DNA of 64,000 nucleotides, taken from positions 1-64,000 of the forward strand of contig NZ_CAMLHX010000003.1 in assembly GCF_946479965.1 (NCBI RefSeq), in the 5' to 3' direction. Source of the DNA: an uncultured Mucilaginibacter sp. (GTDB taxonomy: Bacteria > Bacteroidota > Bacteroidia > Sphingobacteriales > Sphingobacteriaceae). Below, one piece after another: positions 1 to 8,042 of the stretch. Numbering within the stretch: position 1 is the stretch's first letter; each line of letters begins with the position of its first letter. The position numbers and the translations under genes were made by a program. The notes under the pieces were generated by a model. The model was not told the origin of the DNA and ran no database searches. It worked only from the letters and a program-made list of their open reading frames with translations.

Positions 1-863
1 TTCAGTCCGGATTATAAAACCAATGGTTACTTTTATGTAAACTACACGCGGCGGAGCCTTTCACTTGAAACCGTTATTGCGCGTTACAAAGTTAGCGCGG
101 GTAACCCTAACCAAGCCGATGCGGCGAGCGAGGAAATTTTAATGACTTTTGCGCAGCCTTTTGAAAATCATAATGGCGGTAAATTGGCATTTGGCAACGA
201 CGGCTTTTTGTATATAGCTACTGGCGATGGAGGCAGCGGCGGCGATCCTCAGAAAAACGGACAGAACAACAAAACGCTGTTGGGCAAAATTTTACGAATA
301 GATGTGAGCGGAGCCGGAGCAGGCACGCCTTATAAAATTCCGCCCGACAACCCCTTTAAAGGTAATACAACCGGCTTGCGCGAAGAAATTTTCGCTTATG
401 GCATGCGCAATCCCTGGCGGTTCAGTATAGACCATACTACCGGTTTGCTTTGGGCGGCAGACGTTGGCCAGAATAAAACCGAGGAAATAGATATTATTGA
501 AAAAGGCGGTAACTACGGGTGGGATCTGATGGAAGGAAACGACTGTTATGTATCCGACTGTGATAAAACCGGATTACAATTGCCCATACTTACCTACGGA
601 CGAGATTTGGGCGCAAGTATTACCGGTGGCTATGTATGCAGGGATAAAAACCTGCCGGGGTTAAACGGCAGGTATATTTATGGCGACTATGTATCGGGCA
701 ATATATGGGCGCTATCTTATACAAATAAAAAGCAGGCCAAAATGATTTAATTGGTAAAGTAAGCGGCGGTACTTTATCATCCTTCGGGGAAGATGGTAAC
801 AGCAATTTGTATATATTGAACTATAGCGATGGTAAAATTTACAAGTTTATTCCGACGCAATAA
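1..863 (+). pseudogene. PQQ-dependent sugar dehydrogenase-like protein (5' truncated by window, frameshifted)
   Basis: The reading frame is open from base 1, so the start lies outside the window. The visible part resembles the six-bladed propeller of soluble glucose/sorbosone dehydrogenases: a GDGGSGGDP segment, LLGKILRIDV, an AYGMRNPWRFS segment carrying the conserved Arg-Asn-Pro, and GGNYGWDLMEG. These enzymes use PQQ and calcium to oxidise sugars in the periplasm. The frame ends early at 748-750. The expected C-terminus (FGEDGNSNLYILNYSDGKIY, then FIPTQ) continues in another frame from about 741 to the stop at 861-863. One missing A in the four-A run at 739-742 explains this exactly. It is either a real disruption or a homopolymer sequencing error. 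Confidence 0.75.
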
Positions 864-895
864 AATTTGAAGACTTTTGATGAAATTGCAGGGCA

Positions 896-1336
896 ATGAA
901 GATTCAGATAAAAAAAGCATCGCCTTATCTTTTAGAATATAAATTAACCGGGGATAATGTTAATACCCTTATTACCGGGCTTGATGTTAAAACCTATTTC
1001 ATTCATGATATCACTCACTTTGTAGTAGAGCAGTGCCTTGATTATAACGATGGCTTTTGGGGTATGCTGGCGCAGGGGTATAGCTTTAGTGAACTCTCAG
1101 GTAAGGAAAACGAGTTGACTCCGGGGTTACGCGCAATCGAAAAGATTGTAGGGCCGGTGCAGTCGGTTTATATGGGTTTTATAAAAAAGGAAGAGTTTGC
1201 GATATATACTTCACACCTTGACCTTAAAACCGATATGGAGTGGCTGGATAACTGCACTGAAGGAATAAAACTGATTGATACAGAATGGCAACAATTAAAA
1301 GTTGGCGAACAGCTTGAATTGATTTGGCCGTTATAA
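896..1336 (+). CDS. Hypothetical protein, 146 aa
   Basis: A complete 146-residue frame starting with MKIQIKKASPYLLEYKL. I do not recognise the family. There is no signal peptide or membrane segment, so it is probably a cytoplasmic soluble protein. It is acidic, rich in aromatic residues, and mixes beta-like segments with a C-terminal stretch containing several tryptophans (MEWLDNC, EWQQLK, LIWPL). It lies 32 bases downstream of the broken dehydrogenase on the same strand, but nothing shows a functional link. Codon use looks like that of its neighbours, so I take it as a real gene of unknown function. Confidence 0.6.
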   Translation: MKIQIKKASPYLLEYKLTGDNVNTLITGLDVKTYFIHDITHFVVEQCLDYNDGFWGMLAQGYSFSELSGKENELTPGLRAIEKIVGPVQSVYMGFIKKEEFAIYTSHLDLKTDMEWLDNCTEGIKLIDTEWQQLKVGEQLELIWPL

Positions 1337-1538
1337 AAAATAACTATTTATATATTTTACATATATTTTCATACAAGGCTAGGCTGTATCTCCAACTGCA
1401 TTAACCCCGCTTAAAAAGCATATCAAACTCGTTTAAGACCGACCGAGGCAGCCTTCCGGTAAACTTTTCGGCAGTGTTTTTGTTAATATTCAGTGTCATT
1501 AATAATAATATGACGAAATATTAACTAACAACAAGCTT

Positions 1539-2405
1539 ATGAAAACCAAGATATTATTAGCCGTTCTATTTGCTACTGCTGTTATTAGCCAGGGCTGTGT
1601 CAGCAAGAAAGAATATACTGCATTGCAGACAAACTATGCTGATCTGCAAAAAAAACAAAGCGAACTTAAACAAAGTTACGACCTTACCCAACGCGAACTG
1701 GAAGGTTCACGGTCGAGGGTGAAAAGTTTAGAGGAGCAGATCGCATCTGAAAAATCAAATCTGGCCGGATTACAGGACGCTTTAAGTAAATGTTTAGCCG
1801 GAAACACCCAGGGTGGTGCCAATATTTCAAAACTGGTTGACGAGATCAATTCTTCAAACAAATACATCAAACAGCTGATAGCGGCAAAGGGTAAAAGTGA
1901 TTCGCTTAATACCGTACTGACCAACAACCTTACCCGATCATTAAGCCGCGAGGAAATGCAGGGTGTTGATGTACAGGTACTTAAAGGAGTTGTATATATT
2001 TCGTTGTCTGACAATATGTTATATAAATCAGGTAGCTATGAAATATCTGATAAAGCCGGCAGTACTTTAGATAAAATTTCAAAGATCATTAAAGACTATT
2101 CAACTTACGATGTTTTAATTGAAGGTAACACAGACAATGTCCCTATCAAGCAAACCAACATCCGTAATAACTGGGATCTGAGTGCTTTACGTGCCTCTTC
2201 AGTTGTTCAATCTTTACAAACCACTTATGGTGTTGATCCCAAACGTTTAACAGCGGGTGGCCGCGGCGAGTACAACCCGGTTGCTGAAAACACCACCGAT
2301 GCGGGTAAAAGCAGGAACAGGCGCACGCAGATTATTATCACCCCCAAACTGGATCAGTTTATGGACCTGATAGGCAAAGCTCCGGCTACTGCCACTACCA
2401 ACTAG
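1539..2405 (+). CDS. OmpA family lipoprotein
   Basis: 288 residues. A lipoprotein signal (MKTKILLAVLFATAVISQGC) puts the lipidated Cys at position 20. Residues about 30-75 form a Lys/Gln/Glu-rich heptad-like stretch, probably a coiled coil reaching from the outer membrane. The C-terminal half (about 145-275) is an OmpA/MotB-like peptidoglycan-binding domain: LIEGNTDNVPI, the Asn-Trp-Asp-Leu-Ser segment, LRASSVV, then GRGEYNPV and the SRNRRTQI motif. OmpA domains bind the diaminopimelate of peptidoglycan, so the protein most likely tethers the outer membrane to the wall. The ATG follows 202 bases of AT-rich spacer that could hold its promoter. It belongs to a common family in this phylum. Confidence 0.9.
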   Translation: MKTKILLAVLFATAVISQGCVSKKEYTALQTNYADLQKKQSELKQSYDLTQRELEGSRSRVKSLEEQIASEKSNLAGLQDALSKCLAGNTQGGANISKLVDEINSSNKYIKQLIAAKGKSDSLNTVLTNNLTRSLSREEMQGVDVQVLKGVVYISLSDNMLYKSGSYEISDKAGSTLDKISKIIKDYSTYDVLIEGNTDNVPIKQTNIRNNWDLSALRASSVVQSLQTTYGVDPKRLTAGGRGEYNPVAENTTDAGKSRNRRTQIIITPKLDQFMDLIGKAPATATTN

Positions 2406-2459
2406 GCGGCGGTTTCGGTACAGTTGTTGCACTGTTATATCGTACTAAAAATAAAACCT

Positions 2460-2639
2460 ATGAAAGCACAGGATTTTAAAAACAACGAGAAACATCAAGG
2501 TAAATCAACAGCCGACAGGGCTTTTACAGATCATCGCGAAGAACAAAAACAACGCGGTATAAGTAATTCAGGCGGTCAGCCTTCTTTTACTACCTCAAGT
2601 AAGGATAGCGCTCATCAGTCACAAAAAAGCAAAGATTAG
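2460..2639 (+). CDS. Small hydrophilic protein, 59 aa
   Basis: Starts at the ATG of MKAQDFKNNEKHQGKS; a TTG-type start 36 bases upstream would add an unlikely hydrophobic tail. The product is 59 residues, very polar (Lys, Gln, Ser, Asp, His) and with no predicted secondary or tertiary structure, like small stress-associated disordered proteins. I do not recognise a named family. It lies 54 bases after the OmpA lipoprotein and ends 21 bases before a strong terminator, so both are probably on one transcript. Confidence 0.55.
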   Translation: MKAQDFKNNEKHQGKSTADRAFTDHREEQKQRGISNSGGQPSFTTSSKDSAHQSQKSKD

Positions 2640-2660
2640 TCAACGTACTAACCAGGGTAA

Positions 2661-2694
2661 AATGCCTTCCCGCTAACAGGGAAGGCATTTTTTG
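2661..2694 (+). terminator. Intrinsic terminator after the OmpA/small protein pair
   Basis: An 11-bp perfect stem (AATGCCTTCCC with GGGAAGGCATT) around a short loop, followed by a T run. It closes the transcription unit ending at 2639. Confidence 0.85.
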
Positions 2695-2800
2695 TGTTTG
2701 ATCTTTGCTTACGAAGCTATTACGTTTTCGTAAAAATTGCACTTCAGTATCACTAATTAAAGCCAACTGTGCTAAATTTAAACTTTAAACCAATTATAAC

Positions 2801-4045
2801 ATGCTTAATAGGCCCAATACGTTTTTACGCGTTTTAAAACAGAGCGCGCTTATATTATTTACAGTAATTTATACCCAGACAGCTAATGCACAAGCTGCAA
2901 AAAAAGGCTGGGTAGGCACATGGGGCACGGCCCGCCAACTGGTGGAGCCGAATAACATGCCGCCTGCGCCCGGCCTTACCAACAATACCATACGGCAAGT
3001 AGTTGCGGTTTCTATAGGGGGGAAGAAGATCCGTCTCAGACTTTCTAACGAGTTCAGTAAAACACCAACTACTATTAAAACAGTGCAGATAGCTGTTTCA
3101 AAAGGAGGGAGCGCCATTGATGAAGCTACCACCAAAACACTGAAGTTCGATGGGAAAGAAGAAGTTACCATGGCACCGGGTGTTGAGATCACATCAGACC
3201 CGATCAAATTCAAGCTACAGCCACGCATGGAAGTCGCCATAACTATAGCCTATGGTGAAACATCGCAAACTGTAACGGGGCATCCGGGTTCTCGCACAAC
3301 CTCATATATTCTGCCGGGCAACCAGACAGCGGCTAATACAGATTATTCTACAGCCGTTAAAACCGACCATTGGTATAACATTCTCGGTATAGATGTAGAA
3401 AACAAATCAAAAAATGCGGGTGCAGTAGCCACCTTCGGCGATTCTATTACTGACGGCCGGGGATCAGGCACCAACAAACAAAACCGTTGGCCGGATATAT
3501 TGGCAATGGAGTTGTTGGGCAATCCGGCTACTAAAAACGTGGGTGTGCTTAATATGGGTATTGGCGGTAACGCTGTACTCAGAGGCGGTTTGGGCCCATA
3601 CGCCCTTAGCCGCTTTGAACATGATGTGCTTAACCAGGCGGGTATAAAATGGGTGATAATATACGAAGGTGTGAACGACTTAGGTAATAAGAGAGATAGC
3701 ACAGTTGCCTATAAAGTAGCTACCGACCTGATAGCCGCGTACGAGAAAATGATAACAGACGCCCACGCAAGAGGTATTAAAGTTTATGGCGCTACCATTA
3801 TGCCATTTAAGGGGAATGGTTACTATAGTGTGCATGCTGAAGGTGCACGCCAAAAGGTTAATGAGTGGATACGTAACAGCGGCAAGTTTGACGCTCTTAT
3901 TGACTTCGATAAAACGCTGAGAGATCCTGCGGATCCTGCAATTTTATTAGACGCGGCTCAATCAGGCGCCAATGACCATCTTCATCCTAATGAACACGGC
4001 TATGTAATAATGGGAAAATCTATTGATCTGAAATTGTTTAAATAA
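2801..4045 (+). CDS. SGNH/GDSL hydrolase (secreted carbohydrate esterase-like)
   Basis: 414 residues with an N-terminal signal peptide ending near TANAQA. An N-terminal beta-rich region (GWVGTWGTARQ, then IRLRLSNEF) is typical of the roughly 400-residue secreted SGNH hydrolases. The catalytic domain follows from about residue 208: block I GDSITDG with Ser215, block II around NMGIGGNA, block III GVNDLG, and block V with Asp392 and His395 (DHLHPNEHG). Members hydrolyse acetyl or other acyl esters on plant polysaccharides, or lipids. The substrate cannot be read from sequence, but the nearby glycan-degradation genes favour a carbohydrate esterase. It is monocistronic, closed by a terminator at 4067. 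Confidence 0.9.
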   Translation: MLNRPNTFLRVLKQSALILFTVIYTQTANAQAAKKGWVGTWGTARQLVEPNNMPPAPGLTNNTIRQVVAVSIGGKKIRLRLSNEFSKTPTTIKTVQIAVSKGGSAIDEATTKTLKFDGKEEVTMAPGVEITSDPIKFKLQPRMEVAITIAYGETSQTVTGHPGSRTTSYILPGNQTAANTDYSTAVKTDHWYNILGIDVENKSKNAGAVATFGDSITDGRGSGTNKQNRWPDILAMELLGNPATKNVGVLNMGIGGNAVLRGGLGPYALSRFEHDVLNQAGIKWVIIYEGVNDLGNKRDSTVAYKVATDLIAAYEKMITDAHARGIKVYGATIMPFKGNGYYSVHAEGARQKVNEWIRNSGKFDALIDFDKTLRDPADPAILLDAAQSGANDHLHPNEHGYVIMGKSIDLKLFK

Positions 4046-4066
4046 CCCCGTTTATACTATAATTGT

Positions 4067-4100
4067 AACGCCTGCAATATTAAACCATTGCGGGCGTTTA
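4067..4100 (+). terminator. Intrinsic terminator after the SGNH hydrolase
   Basis: A 12-bp stem (AACGCCTGCAAT with ATTGCGGGCGTT, one G-U pair) 21 bases after the stop. The T run is short. Confidence 0.7.
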
Positions 4101-4131
4101 ACGTCTATATACAACCAAACAGTTAATAGCC

Positions 4132-4281
4132 ATGTTTAAAGGCATATCAACATACAGCAAAAAGGTAGCGGAATATGCAAAGAGTTGCATAATGGCTTGC
4201 GCTGTGTTGTTTGGTTTTCGCTTTATCAATCATCATCTGCAATACGCTTTTCTAAAAAGCAGTAAGGACTTCATCAATTAA
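4132..4281 (+). CDS. Putative micro-ORF A, 49 aa
   Basis: An ATG-initiated frame, MFKGISTYSKK..., with a central hydrophobic/Cys segment (SCIMACAVLFGF) and the C-terminus LKSSKDFIN. The last residues match those of the next micro-ORF (TTSKDFVS). The stop is followed directly by a GC-rich hairpin and a segment also found after micro-ORF B. Upstream sequences of the two frames do not match. I know no family for it. The shared C-terminus could reflect a real paralogous pair, or simply the coding ends of a duplicated non-coding unit. Confidence 0.4.
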   Translation: MFKGISTYSKKVAEYAKSCIMACAVLFGFRFINHHLQYAFLKSSKDFIN

Positions 4282-4335
4282 GCCCCGCCACCAATGTGGT
4301 TAGGGGCCGGTTTAAAAACTCAGTTTTTTCACTGT
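4261..4335 (+). repeat. Tandem hairpin unit, copy A
   Basis: A 75-base unit: codons for SKDFIN-stop, a GCCCC...GGGGC hairpin (4282-4307) with an inner CCAC/GTGG stem, then AAAAAC/GTTTTT and GTTTTTTCACTGT. Copy B lies 217 bases downstream. The copy ends 16 bases before the ATG of micro-ORF B. Confidence 0.75.
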
Positions 4336-4351
4336 ATTGATAAGTAAAACA

Positions 4352-4498
4352 ATGATCCATTTTCTCAATTCATCAAATAGTCTGCTGTATAAGCGCAATA
4401 AAATGTCGGTATCATTTGCCGTATACGGTTTATTGGAGCCTGTTCATTCTCATTTTGGCTTTTTCGCCCAAACTACAAGTAAGGACTTCGTCAGTTAA
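4352..4498 (+). CDS. Putative micro-ORF B, 48 aa
   Basis: An ATG-initiated frame, MIHFLNSSNSLLYK..., ending in TTSKDFVS. It has an internal Met at residue 18 that could be an alternative start. No family is recognised. The last eight to ten residues parallel micro-ORF A with conservative changes (I/V, S/T, N/S), the kind of pattern expected under protein-level selection. The frame is followed by copy B of the hairpin unit. Expression is not proven. Confidence 0.4.
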   Translation: MIHFLNSSNSLLYKRNKMSVSFAVYGLLEPVHSHFGFFAQTTSKDFVS

Positions 4499-4551
4499 GG
4501 CCCTGCCATATTTGGCCGGGGCCGGTTTTAAAACGTTTGTTTTTTCACTGT
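4478..4551 (+). repeat. Tandem hairpin unit, copy B
   Basis: The second copy of the unit at 4261-4335. It has the same coding end (SKDFVS-stop) and a GGCCCT/GGGGCC hairpin with inner GCCA/TGGC (4499-4523). The stem bases differ from copy A but still pair. The terminal 13 bases (GTTTTTTCACTGT) are identical. It also ends exactly 16 bases before an ATG, that of the 88-residue membrane protein. Confidence 0.75.
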
Positions 4552-4567
4552 CGTACTCTTACTTGTT

Positions 4568-4834
4568 ATGAAAAATTCTCAAAACAGATCTTTAGCGGGT
4601 CTGATTTTCATTTTACTTTTTATATTCAATGTCAGCCTGGTAGTCATAGCTGTTTTAAAAAATGACGATCTATATATTGCCTATGCTATTTTAATGTCCT
4701 ATGTTCAGTTTTATCTATACCATAAATTTAAGATCTCGCGTTTCTTTTTTGAGTGCGATGTAGATGGCTCTTCACAGACTATAAAGCACCCCGACGAAAA
4801 AGGTGGAAGGTATTATGATGTTAATCCCAATTAA
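4568..4834 (+). CDS. Small membrane protein, 88 aa
   Basis: 88 residues with two hydrophobic helices, about residues 9-30 (LAGLIFILLFIFNVSLVV) and 35-55, then a polar tail with acidic and Gly-Gly residues. I do not recognise the family. Its ATG stands 16 bases after repeat copy B, the same spacing as micro-ORF B after copy A, so all three small frames may share an expression mode. There is no signal peptide cleavage site, so it is probably an inner-membrane protein. The 227-base spacer that follows holds no gene. Confidence 0.55.
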   Translation: MKNSQNRSLAGLIFILLFIFNVSLVVIAVLKNDDLYIAYAILMSYVQFYLYHKFKISRFFFECDVDGSSQTIKHPDEKGGRYYDVNPN

Positions 4835-5061
4835 TCGGCTACTATAGTTGCATGCAGCTGTGCCAAAAGTATTTTACAGGCAGCGCGATATAACAGCACG
4901 GCAACAATTGTATTACAATATAATATCGTGTCAAATTCCGCGTAATTTCATATATCAATTAAGCCCACAGCTTTTAACCTAAATGTTTATATGAAAAGAT
5001 CGATCTGCCTGCCGGTACACTTTCGTGCATCAATAACATTTACCATTTTATAGCAACAACC

Positions 5062-7881
5062 TTGAAAACCTTATTCAATTTTTCAGTTTTGTTGCTGTTA
5101 TTATCGGGCAGACTATTTGCCCAGGTGCCTGCTGCTGGGCGTACTCGTCAGCCTAATGTGTTGCCACCACCATTGTTAAGCAGGGAAGTAAGCGGCGTGG
5201 TGAAAGACGCGAAGGGCGAAGTTATTGTTGGTGCGGTGGTAACCTTAAAATCAACAGCAGACAGCCTGGTAGCGGCTACCAACGAGGACGGTGTATTTAT
5301 ATTTAAGGAAGTGAAATTAGCTACTTTTTTGATAGAGGTAAAAGCTTTGGGTAACGCACCTTTTCTGAAAAAATATTTAAACAGTGATGTTTCCAAAAGA
5401 ATAGTGTTGCCCCCGGTTGAGCTTAAAAATCAGGAGAATTTATTAGACGAAGTTAAAGTTGACGGCACACCTAGTATTGTATATAAAGTGGATACTGTTG
5501 AGTACCGGGCCGACGATTATAAAGTTCGACCCAACGCCACGTTGGATGAATTGCTGAAAAAGATGGAAGGTATGGAGGTGGGAACCGATGGGTCGTTAAC
5601 TCATCAGGGCCAAAGCATTACCAGGGCGAAACTTAACGGCAAAGAATATTCGGGCGGTAACGTGGCGCAGGCCATACAAAATTTACCCGCCGATATTATT
5701 GAGAAAGTGCAGATAGTTGACGATTATGGCGACCAGGCAGCACGAACGGGTGTAAAAGACGGCGATCCGCAGAAGATATTGAACGTAACTACCAGGGCAG
5801 ATCGCTCGGTAGGTACAACGGGGCGCTTAACCGCGCAATACGGTAGTAATGATAGATATAACGGTCAGCTTTTTTTGCAGCGTATAAATGGTAACAGGCA
5901 ATTGGGTGTTATAGCTAACTTTCGTAATACGGTAAACGGTGTTGCATCAACAGGTGATACAGGCGGCGGTGGTGGTGGAAGCGGCGGAACTACCAAAACA
6001 GCTTCCCCAACACTAAATTACCGCGACCAATGGAGTAAAAAAACGCAGGTGGTTGGCAGTTATGCCTACACTTACAGCAATAATAACGTCATCAATAAAA
6101 GCTTTGGCCAACGTTTTACAACCATAGGTCCCAGTTTTTTCAATAACGATCAAACCAGCGGGTCCACCAGTAATGGCCATCGGTTCGCGTTTGAGATAGA
6201 TCACGATCTGGACAGCAGCAATTATCTGCAAATTAACCCTACGTTTAATACCACCAGTTCCAATTCCGTTTCCAATTCTCTAACAGATAATATCAACCAG
6301 TATACCACCACCGGGTTTGAACATAAGTTAGAGCAATCGCTTACTAAAAGCACCAACAGCAACACAGCGTATGGATTAACAGCATTGTATTTGCATACGT
6401 TTAAAAAACCTAAACGAAACGTATCGCTGCAATTAAGTGTAAACCGTTCAGAAACTGACGGGAGCACAGATGCTAACACACATACTAAAAACTATGCTGA
6501 TGAAACACAAAACACCCTTTTGGTCGATTCAATTTCGCATGTGTTAACCGACCGCAAAAGTGACAATACTACTTATCGCGGTGTCTTGACCTATGTAGAG
6601 CCGATCAGTAAAAACTCGCTGATCCAATTTGCAGGTGAGAGCCGTTACGCGATATATGACAATACCGCGCTGACAGATACGGTAAGGGCCGACGGCACGA
6701 TAGTGCGTAATTCTAAAATGGATAACATTTATAACTATTCAATAAATGAAACACGCCTGTCGCTTAACTACCGTTATAACGGTACTAAGCATAGTTTATC
6801 ATTAGGGGTTGGTGTGGTGCCTTTCTCCCTCAGTGGTTCAAAAATTAACAATGTTACAGGGCTGCCCGAGGCGACCTCGCGCACTTATACGCGTATTATA
6901 CCTGTACTGCGATATAGTTATAGCTGGTCGCGTACAGAACGTTTGCAGATCACTTATAATGGCCGCAATGCCGAACCTAACTTTCAGCAAATTCAGCCCT
7001 TTACAGATCGTTCCAACCCCAATAACATTATTATTGGTAACCCTGATCTGAAACCAACGTTTACGCACTCGGTCAATACCAGCTACAACACCTATCTGGC
7101 TAATTCAAAGTTTAATTTTTCGCTTACGCTGAATGGCAGCCTGATAGATAACCAGGTGAGCACTGATACCTACCGTAAAGCAGTGCCAATAGGCGGCGGC
7201 AGAAACAGAACTATCAGCGAGGTACACTACGTAAACATTAGCGGTGCAAAGCAATTCGGCAGCAGATATAACATTACTAAAAGCTTTAATAACCGCGCCT
7301 ATGTGTTTGCTTTAAACGGAAGCGTTGATTATAACTTTGGTTATGGCATGAGCGAAGGGAAGCGTTACAATACCACAACCTGGAATATAAGCCAGCGCGT
7401 TGGCCCACAAATAAACCCCGCTGAGTGGTTCGAACTAAATCCGTATTTTGAATACAGGCTTTCGCGCACATTCTCAAACGCCACTAATGCTACTGCTACT
7501 TCACTACAAACCAACTCCATTGTGGTAACAAGCCGCATGTATTTCTTTAAAACTTTCCAGGTTAACTACAGGGTGTCCAAAAGTTATGTTACGGGGTTAG
7601 GCACTTATAACACCAGTCCGCTTATTATCAATGCCGGTTTTGAGAAAGAGTTTTTTGCACGCAGAAACCTGGTGCTAACCTTTAATGCTTTTGATTTGCT
7701 GCATCAAAACAATTTTGTTCAACAAACGGTAACCTCACAGGCGGTAACCAATACGCTCTCCAACGCATTAAGCAGATATTTTCTGTTTGGGTTGCGGTTA
7801 AATCTGCAAAAATGGAGCGGAAGGCCGGAGCGCGGTGGCAGAGTTTTACAGCGCCGGGGCGATGGCAGTTTTATCTATTAA
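5062..7881 (+). CDS. Outer-membrane beta-barrel protein with carboxypeptidase-regulatory-like N-domain
   Basis: 939 residues from a TTG start. That start is required to give the signal peptide MKTLFNFSVLLLLLSG..., cut after LFAQ. A carboxypeptidase-D regulatory-like domain follows (about 40-110, SGVVKDAKGEVIVGAVVTL). Then comes a plug-like region with LDELLKKMEGMEV and GGNVAQAIQNLPADIIEKVQI, and a long C-terminal beta-barrel full of alternating polar/aromatic strands. This is the TonB-receptor-like 'outer membrane beta-barrel' family, which lacks the usual SusD partner. The cargo is unknown; such proteins may import peptides, metals or glycans. A Gly-rich loop near residues 299-310 is low complexity. 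The gene seems monocistronic. Confidence 0.88.
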   Translation: MKTLFNFSVLLLLLSGRLFAQVPAAGRTRQPNVLPPPLLSREVSGVVKDAKGEVIVGAVVTLKSTADSLVAATNEDGVFIFKEVKLATFLIEVKALGNAPFLKKYLNSDVSKRIVLPPVELKNQENLLDEVKVDGTPSIVYKVDTVEYRADDYKVRPNATLDELLKKMEGMEVGTDGSLTHQGQSITRAKLNGKEYSGGNVAQAIQNLPADIIEKVQIVDDYGDQAARTGVKDGDPQKILNVTTRADRSVGTTGRLTAQYGSNDRYNGQLFLQRINGNRQLGVIANFRNTVNGVASTGDTGGGGGGSGGTTKTASPTLNYRDQWSKKTQVVGSYAYTYSNNNVINKSFGQRFTTIGPSFFNNDQTSGSTSNGHRFAFEIDHDLDSSNYLQINPTFNTTSSNSVSNSLTDNINQYTTTGFEHKLEQSLTKSTNSNTAYGLTALYLHTFKKPKRNVSLQLSVNRSETDGSTDANTHTKNYADETQNTLLVDSISHVLTDRKSDNTTYRGVLTYVEPISKNSLIQFAGESRYAIYDNTALTDTVRADGTIVRNSKMDNIYNYSINETRLSLNYRYNGTKHSLSLGVGVVPFSLSGSKINNVTGLPEATSRTYTRIIPVLRYSYSWSRTERLQITYNGRNAEPNFQQIQPFTDRSNPNNIIIGNPDLKPTFTHSVNTSYNTYLANSKFNFSLTLNGSLIDNQVSTDTYRKAVPIGGGRNRTISEVHYVNISGAKQFGSRYNITKSFNNRAYVFALNGSVDYNFGYGMSEGKRYNTTTWNISQRVGPQINPAEWFELNPYFEYRLSRTFSNATNATATSLQTNSIVVTSRMYFFKTFQVNYRVSKSYVTGLGTYNTSPLIINAGFEKEFFARRNLVLTFNAFDLLHQNNFVQQTVTSQAVTNTLSNALSRYFLFGLRLNLQKWSGRPERGGRVLQRRGDGSFIY

Positions 7882-8042
7882 GCAAATAGTTTCAGCTTTG
7901 GTTATTAGTAGTGCGCTGATCGTATTCGTAAGAAATACGGTAATTCACGCTATTTTCTTAAACAGCAACCTAAGTAATGGCAATAATTTGTAGATTTCCC
8001 TTTTTAAAGCTGACTGAAAATTAAATCAACCATAACCACTTT

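Noticed and set aside
1494..1516. Dyad GTCAT...ATGAC before the OmpA-like gene
   Set aside because: Only five bases per arm in AT-rich DNA; could be chance.
5962..5992. Gly-rich coding stretch in the outer-membrane barrel protein, similar to that at 60457-60513
   Set aside because: Both are GGN-codon low-complexity linkers; similarity does not imply common origin.
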